From CAZAMB01 sp964486335 (GTDB taxonomy: Bacteria; Planctomycetota; Phycisphaerae; UBA1845): a stretch of DNA of 64,000 nt. The notes beneath the pieces were generated by a model. That model searched no databases and had not been told where the DNA came from. It saw only the letters and a list, made by a program, of their open reading frames with translations. Below, one piece after another: positions 9,581 to 18,276 of this stretch; position 1 is the first letter of the stretch, and every line of letters begins with the position of its first letter. Both the position numbers and the translations under genes were made by a program. The DNA lies in NCBI GenBank assembly GCA_964486335.1, contig CAZAMB010000004.1, positions 124,001 to 188,000 of the forward strand, written 5' to 3'.

Positions 9581-12500
9581 CTATGGCGTTGCCCGGTTGG
9601 GACCGAAATTGTTGCCATAGATAACATAGGCTTCCCCGGCGTCGGACCGTCGTCCAGCGGAGGGGTCGTCGCCGGGGGCGTTGGGACCCTGCGGAAACGT
9701 CAGGTCGATGAAGTCCGCGTTTTCGTTTCCGATGGCGATATCGCCGAAGCCGTCGTTGTTGATGTCGCCAATGAAGCCGACGGCCAGCGGCGGGGCCTCA
9801 TTGGGGCGTCCGCGAACAAAGGGACTGATGAAGACAATGCCGGGCAGTACGCCGGTGCCGACGCCGCGCTCGAGATCCGACAAGTTCCACTGCGTGTTGA
9901 TGAGGTGTGTGCCGCCGAAAATCAGGTAGACGACGCCCAATCGCTCGCGCCCAGCGCTGTCGCGACGAACCTCGCCGGGCGCGGCAATGAGAATGTCGCC
10001 GAAGCCGTCCTGGTTGAAATCGCCGGCCGAGCTGACGTCCCAACCGGCAAGGTCGTTCGCGCCTCCTCCGTAAAAGATCACGCCGGGCAGGTCGGACGTG
10101 GCCATTTGTGTGATGTCGCGATCGCCGTCAATGAACCGCCCGCCGAAGATGACGCCGACAAATCCGTTATCGACCATGTTGGCACAACAGTTGCCCGCCT
10201 CGCGCCCGAAGGTACACGAGGACTCCACCGTGCAAGTCCCGGCAACGCAGCAGTATACGCAGCGATCCTCCTCGTCGATGTCGCCGTCGTTGTCATAATC
10301 AAACGCCTTGCACGGATCGCTGGTGAAGACCCGTGATCCGAAACTGACCTGGCAGTCGCTGAACGAGGCCAGCGACAGGTCGCCGGCATTGATGAGTCCG
10401 TCGCCGTTAAAGTCGGCGGCGCACGTATCGCGCGCAACTCCGCCAAAGTCCGTGCGCGGAGAGGAGATGAAGATGTCATCGACGCGATCGCCGTTGACAT
10501 CCAGCCCGGCCGCCTGCTTGAAGCCGATCTGGTCGCCCCGCTTCACCCCGCGCACGCGAAGCATCGGCGGTCGAAGCACTGGATCGCTGGCTCGGGAGAG
10601 CAGCACTTCGCCAAAGATCGGTCGGCCGTAGATGATGTAGACCGCGCCGGAATCCGGCAGCGCGCTGGAGCGATCGTTCAGCGGAGCGCTGCAAAGAATG
10701 TCGCCCAGCCCGTCAAGGTTAAAATCGCCGGCGGACTTGCCGCCGCCAAGATGATCGTCAATGTTCTCGGCGAAGATTTCAAACACCTCGGCGGGCAGGA
10801 AAAGACCGCGCGCTACCGGCGGATCACTGCACTGACCCGCATCCTTGACCAGAGTCGGAGAAACCGCCGCGCCTCGTTCGCCCTCCAGCTCTCGCCAGAA
10901 GGAGACGTTGTAGTTGGTACCGGGAAACACGGTGAGGCTTCCGGAATATCGCGTCGATTGCAACATCGGATCAAAGAAGCCGACCGGAAGCGAGTTGCGA
11001 AGGTCCGTGAGATATCGTTCATTGGTCGGCGACGAGACGATGATCTCGTCCAGCCCGTCGCTGTTCATGTCGCCGACGGAACCGACATTAGCGCCAAACA
11101 AATCCTCGCGGGGATTGGCTGGAAAAAGAAACTCATACCCGCCGGCGATGAATCGAGATCCTGAGATACGACCCACTTCCGATTCATCATTGCCCAATTG
11201 GTCGTTCAAGTCGGCGCCCACGTTGCTCGCCCGCGGCAGAATGTTGCCGGCGGCACTGAAACTATTCGTATCCAGGACGGATCGCGGCTGCCCGGAAAGC
11301 TCCAGCGCGACGGCCGTTGATTCGAGGCGATTCAGGTTAATAGTTCCCTGATCGTCACGGTTTTGGCTGTTGACCATCACGGCCATCCCGCCGGAGAACC
11401 AACCTCGATCGACCAACCCGGCGTCCTCAAACTCATCCGTCGCGTTGTTGACGAGAAGATCGGGATAACAATCGAACTCCGCCGGGTCGCCGTCTTCCGG
11501 ATCCCAGTCGGTGCTGTCAAATGCACCGTAAACGAGCGGTAGGCCGAATAGCAAATCAGGGCGGCCGTCGCCCGTAAGGTCGCGAACAATGCTGAAATCC
11601 GTGATGCCCTCGGTCCGCGCGCGGTTGCCGCCGCCAAGGATCTGCGTTCGAACGGGCGGCGCTTGGAAGACTACGCCCGAAACGGTCTGACTGATCGAGT
11701 TGGCCGAGATCGTGCCGCCAAACCGAACCTTGTCGCGCCCGTAGACGAGATAGGCCTCGCCTACAGGCCCTACGTTTTGCGGGTTGCCGAAGCGCGCAAC
11801 CATCATGAAGTCCGCGATGCCGTCGGCGTCGAAGTCGGAAACGGTGCGCACCGTGGAACCCATTTTCGCGCTCGGGCTGAACCCGCCAAACTTCGCTCCG
11901 GAAACACGGCGTCCGACGTCGAACAAATCGACCGTGCCCGAGGCCAGTTCAACGATGCTGAGCGTTCCGGGTGCATAACTGTGGACCGGCTTGTTGACGC
12001 TGTCGGTCACCGTCGCCCGCACGAAGTAGGGCTCGCCGTTTGGGCGGGACGGGATCTGATTGAGGTCGATGGCGATATCAAACGGGGGAAGCGTGGTGGC
12101 GCCCAGCGGAACGGTCTGCCGCTGCAAGACAATGATCTGCGCCGAATCTGGATTGAACGGATCGTCATTCGTGGGGTCGAGATCAGTATCGAGAATCAGG
12201 AACAGCGTGATGTCGCTGTCTCCGTCGAACGCGGTATTCGCGCCGGCGAGCAAACTGGGCTGAACGACAATCCGGACCCGATCGTCCTGCGTGACGCTCA
12301 AGTCGAACTGCGGCTCGGCGACCGCCACGGTGGGCGGAAGCGACAACGATCCTTCGCCTTCACCAACGATGCGTACGATGACGCGAGTGGTGGCCGTGTT
12401 GTTCACGATCGCGTAACTCGTGACCTCGGCGTTCACCCCGTCATTGATCGTCCCAAGTAGATTGTACGTTCCGACGGGAATGAGCGCGGTGTTCACCGTG

Positions 12501-12841
12501 TGCGTGTCGGGGCCGATCTGGTCGTTTTCATCAATGCCGTCCACGAGGATGATGACCCGGTTGGTCGTCGTGTTGACCAAACGAAAACTGATTTGGGCGT
12601 TGTCGTCTCGGTCGGTATCGGTCCACTGGATGACAAAAGGAACCCCTTGCGGTGCGGTCAGGTTGGCGTTGGGCGAGAGAATAGTCAGCGTCGGCACATC
12701 GTTGCCTTGGCCGCCCGGACCGCGGATCAGGAATGCCGTTGGCGCGGTTCCGCACGACGTCATGGCGAGAACCATCGCAACGGCTCCGCTCATGCACGCG
12801 ACAAGACCCAAGCCGATGCTCCACCGGTTGCTTCTCAACAT
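9581..12841 (-). CDS. Large FG-GAP/integrin-alpha-repeat surface lipoprotein with dockerin insert
   Basis: 1086 residues. The N terminus is a lipoprotein signal with lipobox ending AMTSC (Cys about 30). Residues about 45-310 are Ig/PKD-like beta domains. From about 320 onward there are repeated FG-GAP blades with D-x-N-x-D-G-x-x-D calcium loops (for example DFDADGIADFMMV, DMNSDGLDEIIVSS, DFNQDGFGDILIAAPGE, DINNDGFGDIAIG), the fold of integrin-alpha propellers. Near residue 800-870 a Cys-containing dockerin-like piece is inserted (DFNGDGLINAGDL ... DYDNDGDIDEEDRC). It is presumably cell-surface, calcium-dependent binding. It is a single gene; upstream lies a repeat-bearing intergenic region. 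Confidence 0.88.
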   Translation of the reverse strand: MLRSNRWSIGLGLVACMSGAVAMVLAMTSCGTAPTAFLIRGPGGQGNDVPTLTILSPNANLTAPQGVPFVIQWTDTDRDDNAQISFRLVNTTTNRVIILVDGIDENDQIGPDTHTVNTALIPVGTYNLLGTINDGVNAEVTSYAIVNNTATTRVIVRIVGEGEGSLSLPPTVAVAEPQFDLSVTQDDRVRIVVQPSLLAGANTAFDGDSDITLFLILDTDLDPTNDDPFNPDSAQIIVLQRQTVPLGATTLPPFDIAIDLNQIPSRPNGEPYFVRATVTDSVNKPVHSYAPGTLSIVELASGTVDLFDVGRRVSGAKFGGFSPSAKMGSTVRTVSDFDADGIADFMMVARFGNPQNVGPVGEAYLVYGRDKVRFGGTISANSISQTVSGVVFQAPPVRTQILGGGNRARTEGITDFSIVRDLTGDGRPDLLFGLPLVYGAFDSTDWDPEDGDPAEFDCYPDLLVNNATDEFEDAGLVDRGWFSGGMAVMVNSQNRDDQGTINLNRLESTAVALELSGQPRSVLDTNSFSAAGNILPRASNVGADLNDQLGNDESEVGRISGSRFIAGGYEFLFPANPREDLFGANVGSVGDMNSDGLDEIIVSSPTNERYLTDLRNSLPVGFFDPMLQSTRYSGSLTVFPGTNYNVSFWRELEGERGAAVSPTLVKDAGQCSDPPVARGLFLPAEVFEIFAENIDDHLGGGKSAGDFNLDGLGDILCSAPLNDRSSALPDSGAVYIIYGRPIFGEVLLSRASDPVLRPPMLRVRGVKRGDQIGFKQAAGLDVNGDRVDDIFISSPRTDFGGVARDTCAADFNGDGLINAGDLSLASFSDCQVSFGSRVFTSDPCKAFDYDNDGDIDEEDRCVYCCVAGTCTVESSCTFGREAGNCCANMVDNGFVGVIFGGRFIDGDRDITQMATSDLPGVIFYGGGANDLAGWDVSSAGDFNQDGFGDILIAAPGEVRRDSAGRERLGVVYLIFGGTHLINTQWNLSDLERGVGTGVLPGIVFISPFVRGRPNEAPPLAVGFIGDINNDGFGDIAIGNENADFIDLTFPQGPNAPGDDPSAGRRSDAGEAYVIYGNNFGPNRATP

Positions 12842-13475
12842 GACCGACGCTCCATTAGCTGAAGAAAGTCGCCCCCGGATTCTCCATTCACCGGAGAGGG
12901 CGACGCCGAAGGCACCTCGGTCGGCGAGTGACCCCCGAAGAAGGGGTCCGGCGAATCCGGCAAGGATTCGCTCCGTTCGCGGGACGACCGGGCTGACGGT
13001 CTGTCGCGGCGGACCCGTTTCGCGGGAATCTTAGAGGTGCCGTCGCTGTCTCGTCAAGGCTTAAGATTCTTGCTTGAATGTCGCGTGCGTGACATTTCTG
13101 GCGAGGTATCGTTCCGAACCCGGAGCGCAAGCGACGCGCGGTCCTTATTCTGCGGCGTGCGGCGTAATCCGAACCCGGAGGGCAAGCGACGGGCGGTCCA
13201 TGGCGCGGCAATCGCGTCACGGGCGACTGTTGGCGGCACCCCTGTCGATGCAGTATGCCCGCCCCGCGCTGGCACTTGGGGATTGGATGGACGATGCCCG
13301 CCGCTCGCCGAACGTATTACGAACCGCGCACGGCCTCTCCAGCCATGCTTTCATTGAACGCTTGTGCGGGACTGACTATAATCACTGATTTGGTTGAGCC
13401 TTCGCAGGTGTCGGCCAACTTCCAGGGGTCACTGATTTGCGCGGATCAACCGGATTCCGCGAGGAGGAAGGCAGC
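12842..13475. other. Intergenic region carrying a degraded dispersed repeat
   Basis: 634 bases between divergent genes. It holds one copy of the dispersed palindromic repeat (13088-13324, listed separately). The left part, 12842-13080, is GC-rich with small self-complementary stretches but no clear gene. The right end carries a strong ribosome-binding site, GAGGAGG at 13461-13467, for the next gene. Confidence 0.45.
13088..13324 (+). repeat. Degraded copy of dispersed palindromic element A
   Basis: It shares, in the same order, the blocks GTGACA..TTC.GGCGAGG, TCCGAACCCGGAGCGC and CCCCGCGCTGGC.CTTGGGG, followed by a GCCGCTCGCCGAA-like block, with the element at 28850-29002. In this copy the CCGAACCCGGAG box is present twice (about 13112 and 13168), making it longer. 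The terminal inverted repeats are no longer recognisable, so it looks older. It is non-coding; the open frames crossing it are incidental. Confidence 0.65.
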
Positions 13476-14219
13476 GTGGAGAGAATCTCCCTTTGGTCCC
13501 GTTTCAGCGAGTGGGTCAAGAGCACTCGCCGGGCCCTCGACTGGGATTCCGACCTCCTGCCTGAAAATGAAAATGGCAACGCAACGGCAGGCGGCGAAGA
13601 ACACAACGCACGACGGTCATCAACGAATCCTTCGGAGCCAGTTCGTTTCCGAGGGACGCGGGCCCGCCTGTCGGGACTGGAATCAGAATCTCGGCAGTTG
13701 GCGGCGAACTTCGCGGCGATCGCCCTCCAAATGGAACGTTACGCGGAATCGTCGCAGACCGCACAACGCACGCTCGATCGACTGGCGACAGGGGTGGCCA
13801 GTGTCACGGAAGCCGTTCGAACACATGGCGAGCTTCTCGCGGCAGTCCAGCGCCGGGTCGACGACCAGGCAACTCTGGCTCACGCGGCCCGGGAAAGCGT
13901 TGCTCAAATCGCGGTCATGGGTGCGTCTCTGAAGGACGCGACAGCCAGACTTACCACCGGCCTCGAAGATGCACGTCGAAGCGGTGAAATTGCGTCAGCC
14001 TCTATGACACAACTCCAACAGTCGGTTCGCCACCTGTCGGATTCATCGACGGCGTGCCGAAATGCCGTCGACGCCTTGCGCGAGGAACTGTCAGAAAAGC
14101 TCGTTCGATGGGAGTCGAGTTTGCCCGACATCCAGCGCCGACTCACCTGGATCGCCTCCGGGGCAGCGGCAGCGGCGCTGGCGGCGATCTCGATTGCCGT
14201 CGTGGCGCTTCTGCGATGA
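13476..14219 (+). CDS. Coiled-coil protein with C-terminal membrane anchor, upstream of pilT
   Basis: About 247 residues from the GTG at 13476, chosen because GAGGAGG sits 8 bases upstream; the frame is open 13 codons further to a TTG. The N-terminal 60 residues are charged and probably disordered. Residues about 65-220 are Ala/Gln/Ser-rich heptads resembling the coiled-coil signalling region of chemoreceptors, without the conserved hairpin-tip sequence. A single membrane helix (ASGAAAAALAAISIAVVALL) ends the protein, so it is tail-anchored with the coiled coil in the cytoplasm. The gene ends 45 bases before pilT on the same strand and may be co-transcribed, suggesting a role near the type IV pilus machinery; that is inference. 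No family assigned. Confidence 0.7.
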   Translation: MERISLWSRFSEWVKSTRRALDWDSDLLPENENGNATAGGEEHNARRSSTNPSEPVRFRGTRARLSGLESESRQLAANFAAIALQMERYAESSQTAQRTLDRLATGVASVTEAVRTHGELLAAVQRRVDDQATLAHAARESVAQIAVMGASLKDATARLTTGLEDARRSGEIASASMTQLQQSVRHLSDSSTACRNAVDALREELSEKLVRWESSLPDIQRRLTWIASGAAAAALAAISIAVVALLR

Positions 14220-14264
14220 TGGCGTCTTAACGAAGCGACTGCGATTTCAGGCGGGAGAACGATT

Positions 14265-15401
14265 ATGAGCGATACGCGGATGCCGCCGCGCGAAGCGATG
14301 CAGCGGCTCCTAGCGGGAATGACGCAGCATGGCGCTTCCGACATGCACCTCAAAGTCGGATACGCACCGCATTATCGAATCGCCGGGCATCTTCGCAAAC
14401 TTGATTTGCCTCCGTTCCCTGACGGCGACTACATCGAAGAAATGCTGGCCGACCTGATTCCGCAGGAACGTCGAGACCTGTTCCGCAAGAAAGGCGATCT
14501 CGATTTTTCGGCGCGCGGTGCCAGCGGCGACCGTTTTCGCATCAACATTTACCGCTCGACCGGCGAAACGCATGCTTCCGTCCGTCGTGTCCAGAGTCGC
14601 ATCCCAACCTTTGACGACCTGCACCTTCCTCAAGTGTACAGCGAAGTCGTAACAAAAAACCAGGAGGGGCTGATCCTCGTCAGCGGAGTGACCGGCAGTG
14701 GCAAAAGCAGCACTCTGGCCGCGATGATCGAGCACATCAATCTCCACCGCAGCGCCCACATCATCACCATCGAAGACCCGATCGAGTACGTCTTTCAGCC
14801 GAAAAAATCGATCATCTCGCAACGCGAAATCGGAATCGACGTGCCCGACTACCACGAGGCTCTTCGCTTCATGGTGCGCCAGGACCCGGACTGCATCATG
14901 ATCGGTGAACTCCGCGATCGCGAAACGATGACCGCCGCGTTGCAGGCCGCCGAAACCGGACACCTCGTTTTCGGTTCGTTGCATGTCAGCGACGCGCAGC
15001 AGACGTTTTCGCGCATTCTCGAGTTCTTTCCGCGCGAGGAACACGCCTTTGTCCGATCGTCTTTGGCCAACAGCCTGCGCGCCATCATGTGCCAGAAACT
15101 CGTCGCGGCTGTCGAGGAAGGCGTTCAATACCCGGCCACGGAAGTGCTGCTTCGCAATTCCACGGTGCGCGACAAAATCATTCACGAAGAGGACGACGCC
15201 ATTCCCGCCATCATCGCTCAATGCGAAAATGAGGGCATGCGGTCCTTTACCACGTCGCTCAAGGAATTGATCGAAACCGAGCGTGTTCATTACGACACGG
15301 CCATGGACTTCGCTCCGAACCGTGAGGCGCTCGCTTCTGCCGTAAAGGGCATCAAAGCCACGGCCCAAAGCCTCGTCGGCCGTAGCCGAGGCGGACGATA
15401 A
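14265..15401 (+). CDS. pilT: PilT-type type IV pilus retraction ATPase
   Basis: 378 residues, the usual PilT length. The N-terminal PAS-like half (about 1-110) begins with ASDMHLKVGY, the characteristic start of PilT. The RecA-like half has the Walker A GVTGSGKSST (141-150), an Asp box, the Walker B region MIGELRDRETM and the His box ETGHLVFGSLH. PilT hexamers depolymerise pilin and power twitching or DNA uptake. No pilB, pilC or pilin gene lies in this window, so the pilus genes are elsewhere. It sits between two uncharacterised membrane-anchored proteins on the same strand. PilU-like function cannot be excluded. Confidence 0.93.
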   Translation: MSDTRMPPREAMQRLLAGMTQHGASDMHLKVGYAPHYRIAGHLRKLDLPPFPDGDYIEEMLADLIPQERRDLFRKKGDLDFSARGASGDRFRINIYRSTGETHASVRRVQSRIPTFDDLHLPQVYSEVVTKNQEGLILVSGVTGSGKSSTLAAMIEHINLHRSAHIITIEDPIEYVFQPKKSIISQREIGIDVPDYHEALRFMVRQDPDCIMIGELRDRETMTAALQAAETGHLVFGSLHVSDAQQTFSRILEFFPREEHAFVRSSLANSLRAIMCQKLVAAVEEGVQYPATEVLLRNSTVRDKIIHEEDDAIPAIIAQCENEGMRSFTTSLKELIETERVHYDTAMDFAPNREALASAVKGIKATAQSLVGRSRGGR

Positions 15402-15582
15402 ACGTTCACAATTTCTCCAATCTACCAGTTTTTTGTTATCTATATTTTCTATTTATCCGCCGCGCCGGATGCCCGAGGCGATTCCTTCGACCACATTGGA
15501 GGCGGCAGACGATATCAAAACAGCGGGTCGGTGTTCTGACTCCGACTCGAAGTGGCGATTCGAAAGATGGAAGGAGTCTCAA

Positions 15583-16068
15583 ATGCAATCAAAGACCCGT
15601 GGCGGATTGTTCGGCAAAGAACGGATGCTTCGCTCGCAACGGCGCGCTTCGAGGATGTACGCTCAGCAGCTCCTCGACGACTACCTCGATCCCGAAACGT
15701 CTGAATCTCAACGGGAGCGTCACATTCCGATTCGCAGCCGGTCGGACTTTCTTCCGGCCGTCAGTTGCTGGACCGAGGAATCCGAAGACCGGTCCTTTGC
15801 ACGGAGCGAACAGCTTGACCTGCCGTTGAAATCGTCCATGCCGAAGGTCAATCTGAATCTGGTCGAAAACGAAAGTGCAATCGCGAGGAAGAATGCCGAA
15901 ACGCCGAACAGCGTCTCGACCAATCGATTTGTGCCGAAGGCATCGTTTCAGCCCGTGACCAAAAATCGATCGACCGATTCGTTTGACATCAGGCGGTTCC
16001 TTTTCGGGTGTTTGCTGGGCGGCGCAGCGGCATCCGTCGTGCTGGCGGTTGTCAGTACGATCTTTTGA
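15583..16068 (+). CDS. Small tail-anchored protein of unknown function
   Basis: 161 residues from the ATG at 15583, supported by GGAAGGAG seven bases upstream; the frame is open 50 codons further but without a better start. The protein is basic at the N terminus (MQSKTRGGLFGKERMLRSQR), then charged and probably disordered. It ends with one membrane helix (FLFGCLLGGAAASVVLAVVSTIF). The architecture resembles the tail-anchored protein on the other side of pilT, but the sequences are not alike. No known domain. Confidence 0.65.
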   Translation: MQSKTRGGLFGKERMLRSQRRASRMYAQQLLDDYLDPETSESQRERHIPIRSRSDFLPAVSCWTEESEDRSFARSEQLDLPLKSSMPKVNLNLVENESAIARKNAETPNSVSTNRFVPKASFQPVTKNRSTDSFDIRRFLFGCLLGGAAASVVLAVVSTIF

Positions 16069-16140
16069 CCCGGAAGCGCCGCAGCGGCTCAAGCGACCTT
16101 CGGATTCCGAATTCCTCTCGAATTGCGTAGAATGCGGGCC

Positions 16141-16974
16141 ATGCGTTTCACCAAAATGCATGGCTTGGGCAATGACTACGTTTACGTCGACGGCACCGCT
16201 GAGGTCGTCAGTGATCCGGCCGGACTATCAAGGGCGATCTCCGATCGGCACACCGGCATCGGCGCCGACGGGCTGATCATCATCCATCCATCCAACATCG
16301 CCGACGTGCGAATGGAAATGTACAATGCCGACGGTTCGCGCGGGCGCATGTGCGGCAACGGAATCCGCTGCGTGGCAAAGCTCGCGGTGGAGCGAAACCT
16401 TGCCCGCGGACCGACGGTGCGCGTTGAAACGGATGCGGGAGTCAAGGCGTGCGAGTGCAGGATAGAAAATAATCGCGTGCGTTCGGTGCGCGTGGACATG
16501 GGCCGACCGTCTCTGCGAACCAGTGACATTCCGGCGACGATCGCAGCGGAGCGGATCATCGATTATCCCTTCGAAATCAACGGGCAGACGATCAAGGCGA
16601 CGTGCGTATCAATGGGCAATCCCCACGCCGTCGTTTTCGTTGAGCACCTCCATCGGGTCGACCTCGTGGACCTCGGTCCGCGATTCGAACACCTTCCGTG
16701 CTTTCCTGAACGAATCAACGTTCACTTCGTCCGCGTGGATCACAAATCGCACCTCACCATGCGTACCTGGGAGCGCGGAAGCGGCGTCACTCGGGCTTGC
16801 GGAACCGGCGCGTGCGCGTCCGGAGTCGCGGGAGCGGTCACGGGACGCACCGATCGCCGCATCGTCGCGGAGCTTCCCGGCGGCGAACTCACCATCGATT
16901 GGGCTGAAGACGACCACGTCTACATGACGGGGCCGGCCGAGGAAGTGTTCGTCGGCGAATGGCGACCCGGATAG
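16141..16974 (+). CDS. dapF: Diaminopimelate epimerase
   Basis: 277 residues. Converts LL- to meso-diaminopimelate for lysine and peptidoglycan. It begins MRFTKMHGLGNDYVYVDG, the family's conserved start, so the ATG at 16141 is preferred over an upstream TTG. The two catalytic cysteines are present in MCGNGIRC (Cys71) and ACGTGACAS. The asparagine in YNADGSRGRMCGNG and the ERGSG loop are intact. It is followed on the same strand, 144 bases later, by dxr. Confidence 0.96.
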   Translation: MRFTKMHGLGNDYVYVDGTAEVVSDPAGLSRAISDRHTGIGADGLIIIHPSNIADVRMEMYNADGSRGRMCGNGIRCVAKLAVERNLARGPTVRVETDAGVKACECRIENNRVRSVRVDMGRPSLRTSDIPATIAAERIIDYPFEINGQTIKATCVSMGNPHAVVFVEHLHRVDLVDLGPRFEHLPCFPERINVHFVRVDHKSHLTMRTWERGSGVTRACGTGACASGVAGAVTGRTDRRIVAELPGGELTIDWAEDDHVYMTGPAEEVFVGEWRPG

Positions 16975-17118
16975 TGAATGCACCTCAGACCCAATGGCAG
17001 CCATTGCAGGTTTTGACACGTTCGAGGCTCGCGTTCTTCTTGTTCGGCCGTGCTAGTCAGTCTAGGATAAGTTCCGGCCGCCTGCTTGTTCGCGGGTAGG
17101 CGAACCGTATCCGATTCC

Positions 17119-18276
17119 ATGAGCCAGCGAATCATCATCCTTGGGTCGACTGGGTCCATCGGGCGCAATACCCTCGATGTACTCGCGGGCCTGGGCGACG
17201 AATGGAAGGTGGTCGGGTTGGCCGCCGGGTCTCGCGGCCGGGAACTGGCCGAACAGGCCAATCACTATCGACCCCAAGCCGTCGCCATCGCCAACGGGGA
17301 ATCCGCAGGTGATATTCGCACTGCGTTGAACTACAAACCAAGACTATTCGCCGGACCCGATGCGCTGACCGAATTGGTGGACGCAACCGATGCCGATTGT
17401 GTCGTTTGCGGCGTGGTCGGATCACGAGGGCTGCACGCGACGCTGCGCGCGATTGCATTGGGTCGCCGCGTCGCTCTCGCCAATAAGGAAGCCATGGTGG
17501 TGGCCGGTTCGCTGCTGATGCCGTTGGCACGGTCGTCCGGTGCGACGGTGATCCCGGTGGACAGCGAGCACTCGGCAATCTATCAGGCCTTGCAGGCCGG
17601 GCGGCGAGAGGACGTTTACAGAGTCTTCCTGACCGCATCCGGCGGTCCTTTCCGCACCTGGAGCGCAGAGGCGATGTCGTCGGCCACGGTCGAGGATACA
17701 CTCCGCCATCCGACGTGGAGCATGGGTCCGAAAATCACGATCGACTCGGCCACGATGATGAACAAGGCCCTGGAGATCGTGGAGGCCCGATGGCTATTCG
17801 ATCTTTCTGCCGATCGAATCGACGTGGTGATCCACCCGGAGTCAATCGTTCACTCTATGGTGGAATTCGCCGACGGATCCGTCGTCGCTCAACTCGGCGC
17901 GCCCGACATGCGCACGCCGATCCAATATGCGCTGACCTATCCGGCACGAAGACCTTGCCCCTCGCCGCGCCTTGATCTGTTTCGCGCGAAGCAGTTGACA
18001 TTTGAAGCGCCCGACGAAGTGCGTTTTCCAGCACTGCGGCTCGGGCATGAAGTCGCTCGCCGGGGCGGAACGTGTGGGGCTGTACTCAACGCGGCCAACG
18101 AAACCGCCGTCGAACTTTTTCGAGCGGCTGCAATCGGTTATGGTGACATCGTCCGATGCACCGAGCGGGTGCTGCGGAAACACGAATTCAACGCCTCTCC
18201 AACGCTCGACGAGTTGCTCGTCGCCGATGAGTGGGCCCGTCATGAGGTACATCGATGCATGACTTGTCGCAAATAA
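17119..18276 (+). CDS. dxr: 1-deoxy-D-xylulose 5-phosphate reductoisomerase
   Basis: 385 residues. The first committed enzyme of the MEP isoprenoid pathway, NADPH dependent. The NADPH loop GSTGSIG (9-15), NKEAMVVAG, the metal/substrate motif DSEHSAIYQAL, ASGGPFR and the MNKALEIVEARWLF segment are all present. The ATG at 17119 is chosen because the protein then starts directly at the Rossmann strand (MSQRIIILGSTG). Its stop TAA (18274-18276) overlaps the downstream reading frame, implying coupled translation with the site-2 protease, a linkage common in bacteria. Confidence 0.96.
   Translation: MSQRIIILGSTGSIGRNTLDVLAGLGDEWKVVGLAAGSRGRELAEQANHYRPQAVAIANGESAGDIRTALNYKPRLFAGPDALTELVDATDADCVVCGVVGSRGLHATLRAIALGRRVALANKEAMVVAGSLLMPLARSSGATVIPVDSEHSAIYQALQAGRREDVYRVFLTASGGPFRTWSAEAMSSATVEDTLRHPTWSMGPKITIDSATMMNKALEIVEARWLFDLSADRIDVVIHPESIVHSMVEFADGSVVAQLGAPDMRTPIQYALTYPARRPCPSPRLDLFRAKQLTFEAPDEVRFPALRLGHEVARRGGTCGAVLNAANETAVELFRAAAIGYGDIVRCTERVLRKHEFNASPTLDELLVADEWARHEVHRCMTCRK

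Noticed and set aside
11663..12460. 265-codon open frame antisense to the FG-GAP gene
   Set aside because: Composition is a reflection of Asp/Gly calcium loops; no start signal.
14310..15368. 352-codon open frame antisense to pilT
   Set aside because: pilT is intact with all catalytic motifs; the antisense frame has none.
17050..17118. Possible small RNA or tRNA-like fold between dapF and dxr
   Set aside because: Short complementary words exist, but no cloverleaf or conserved loop sequence can be built.
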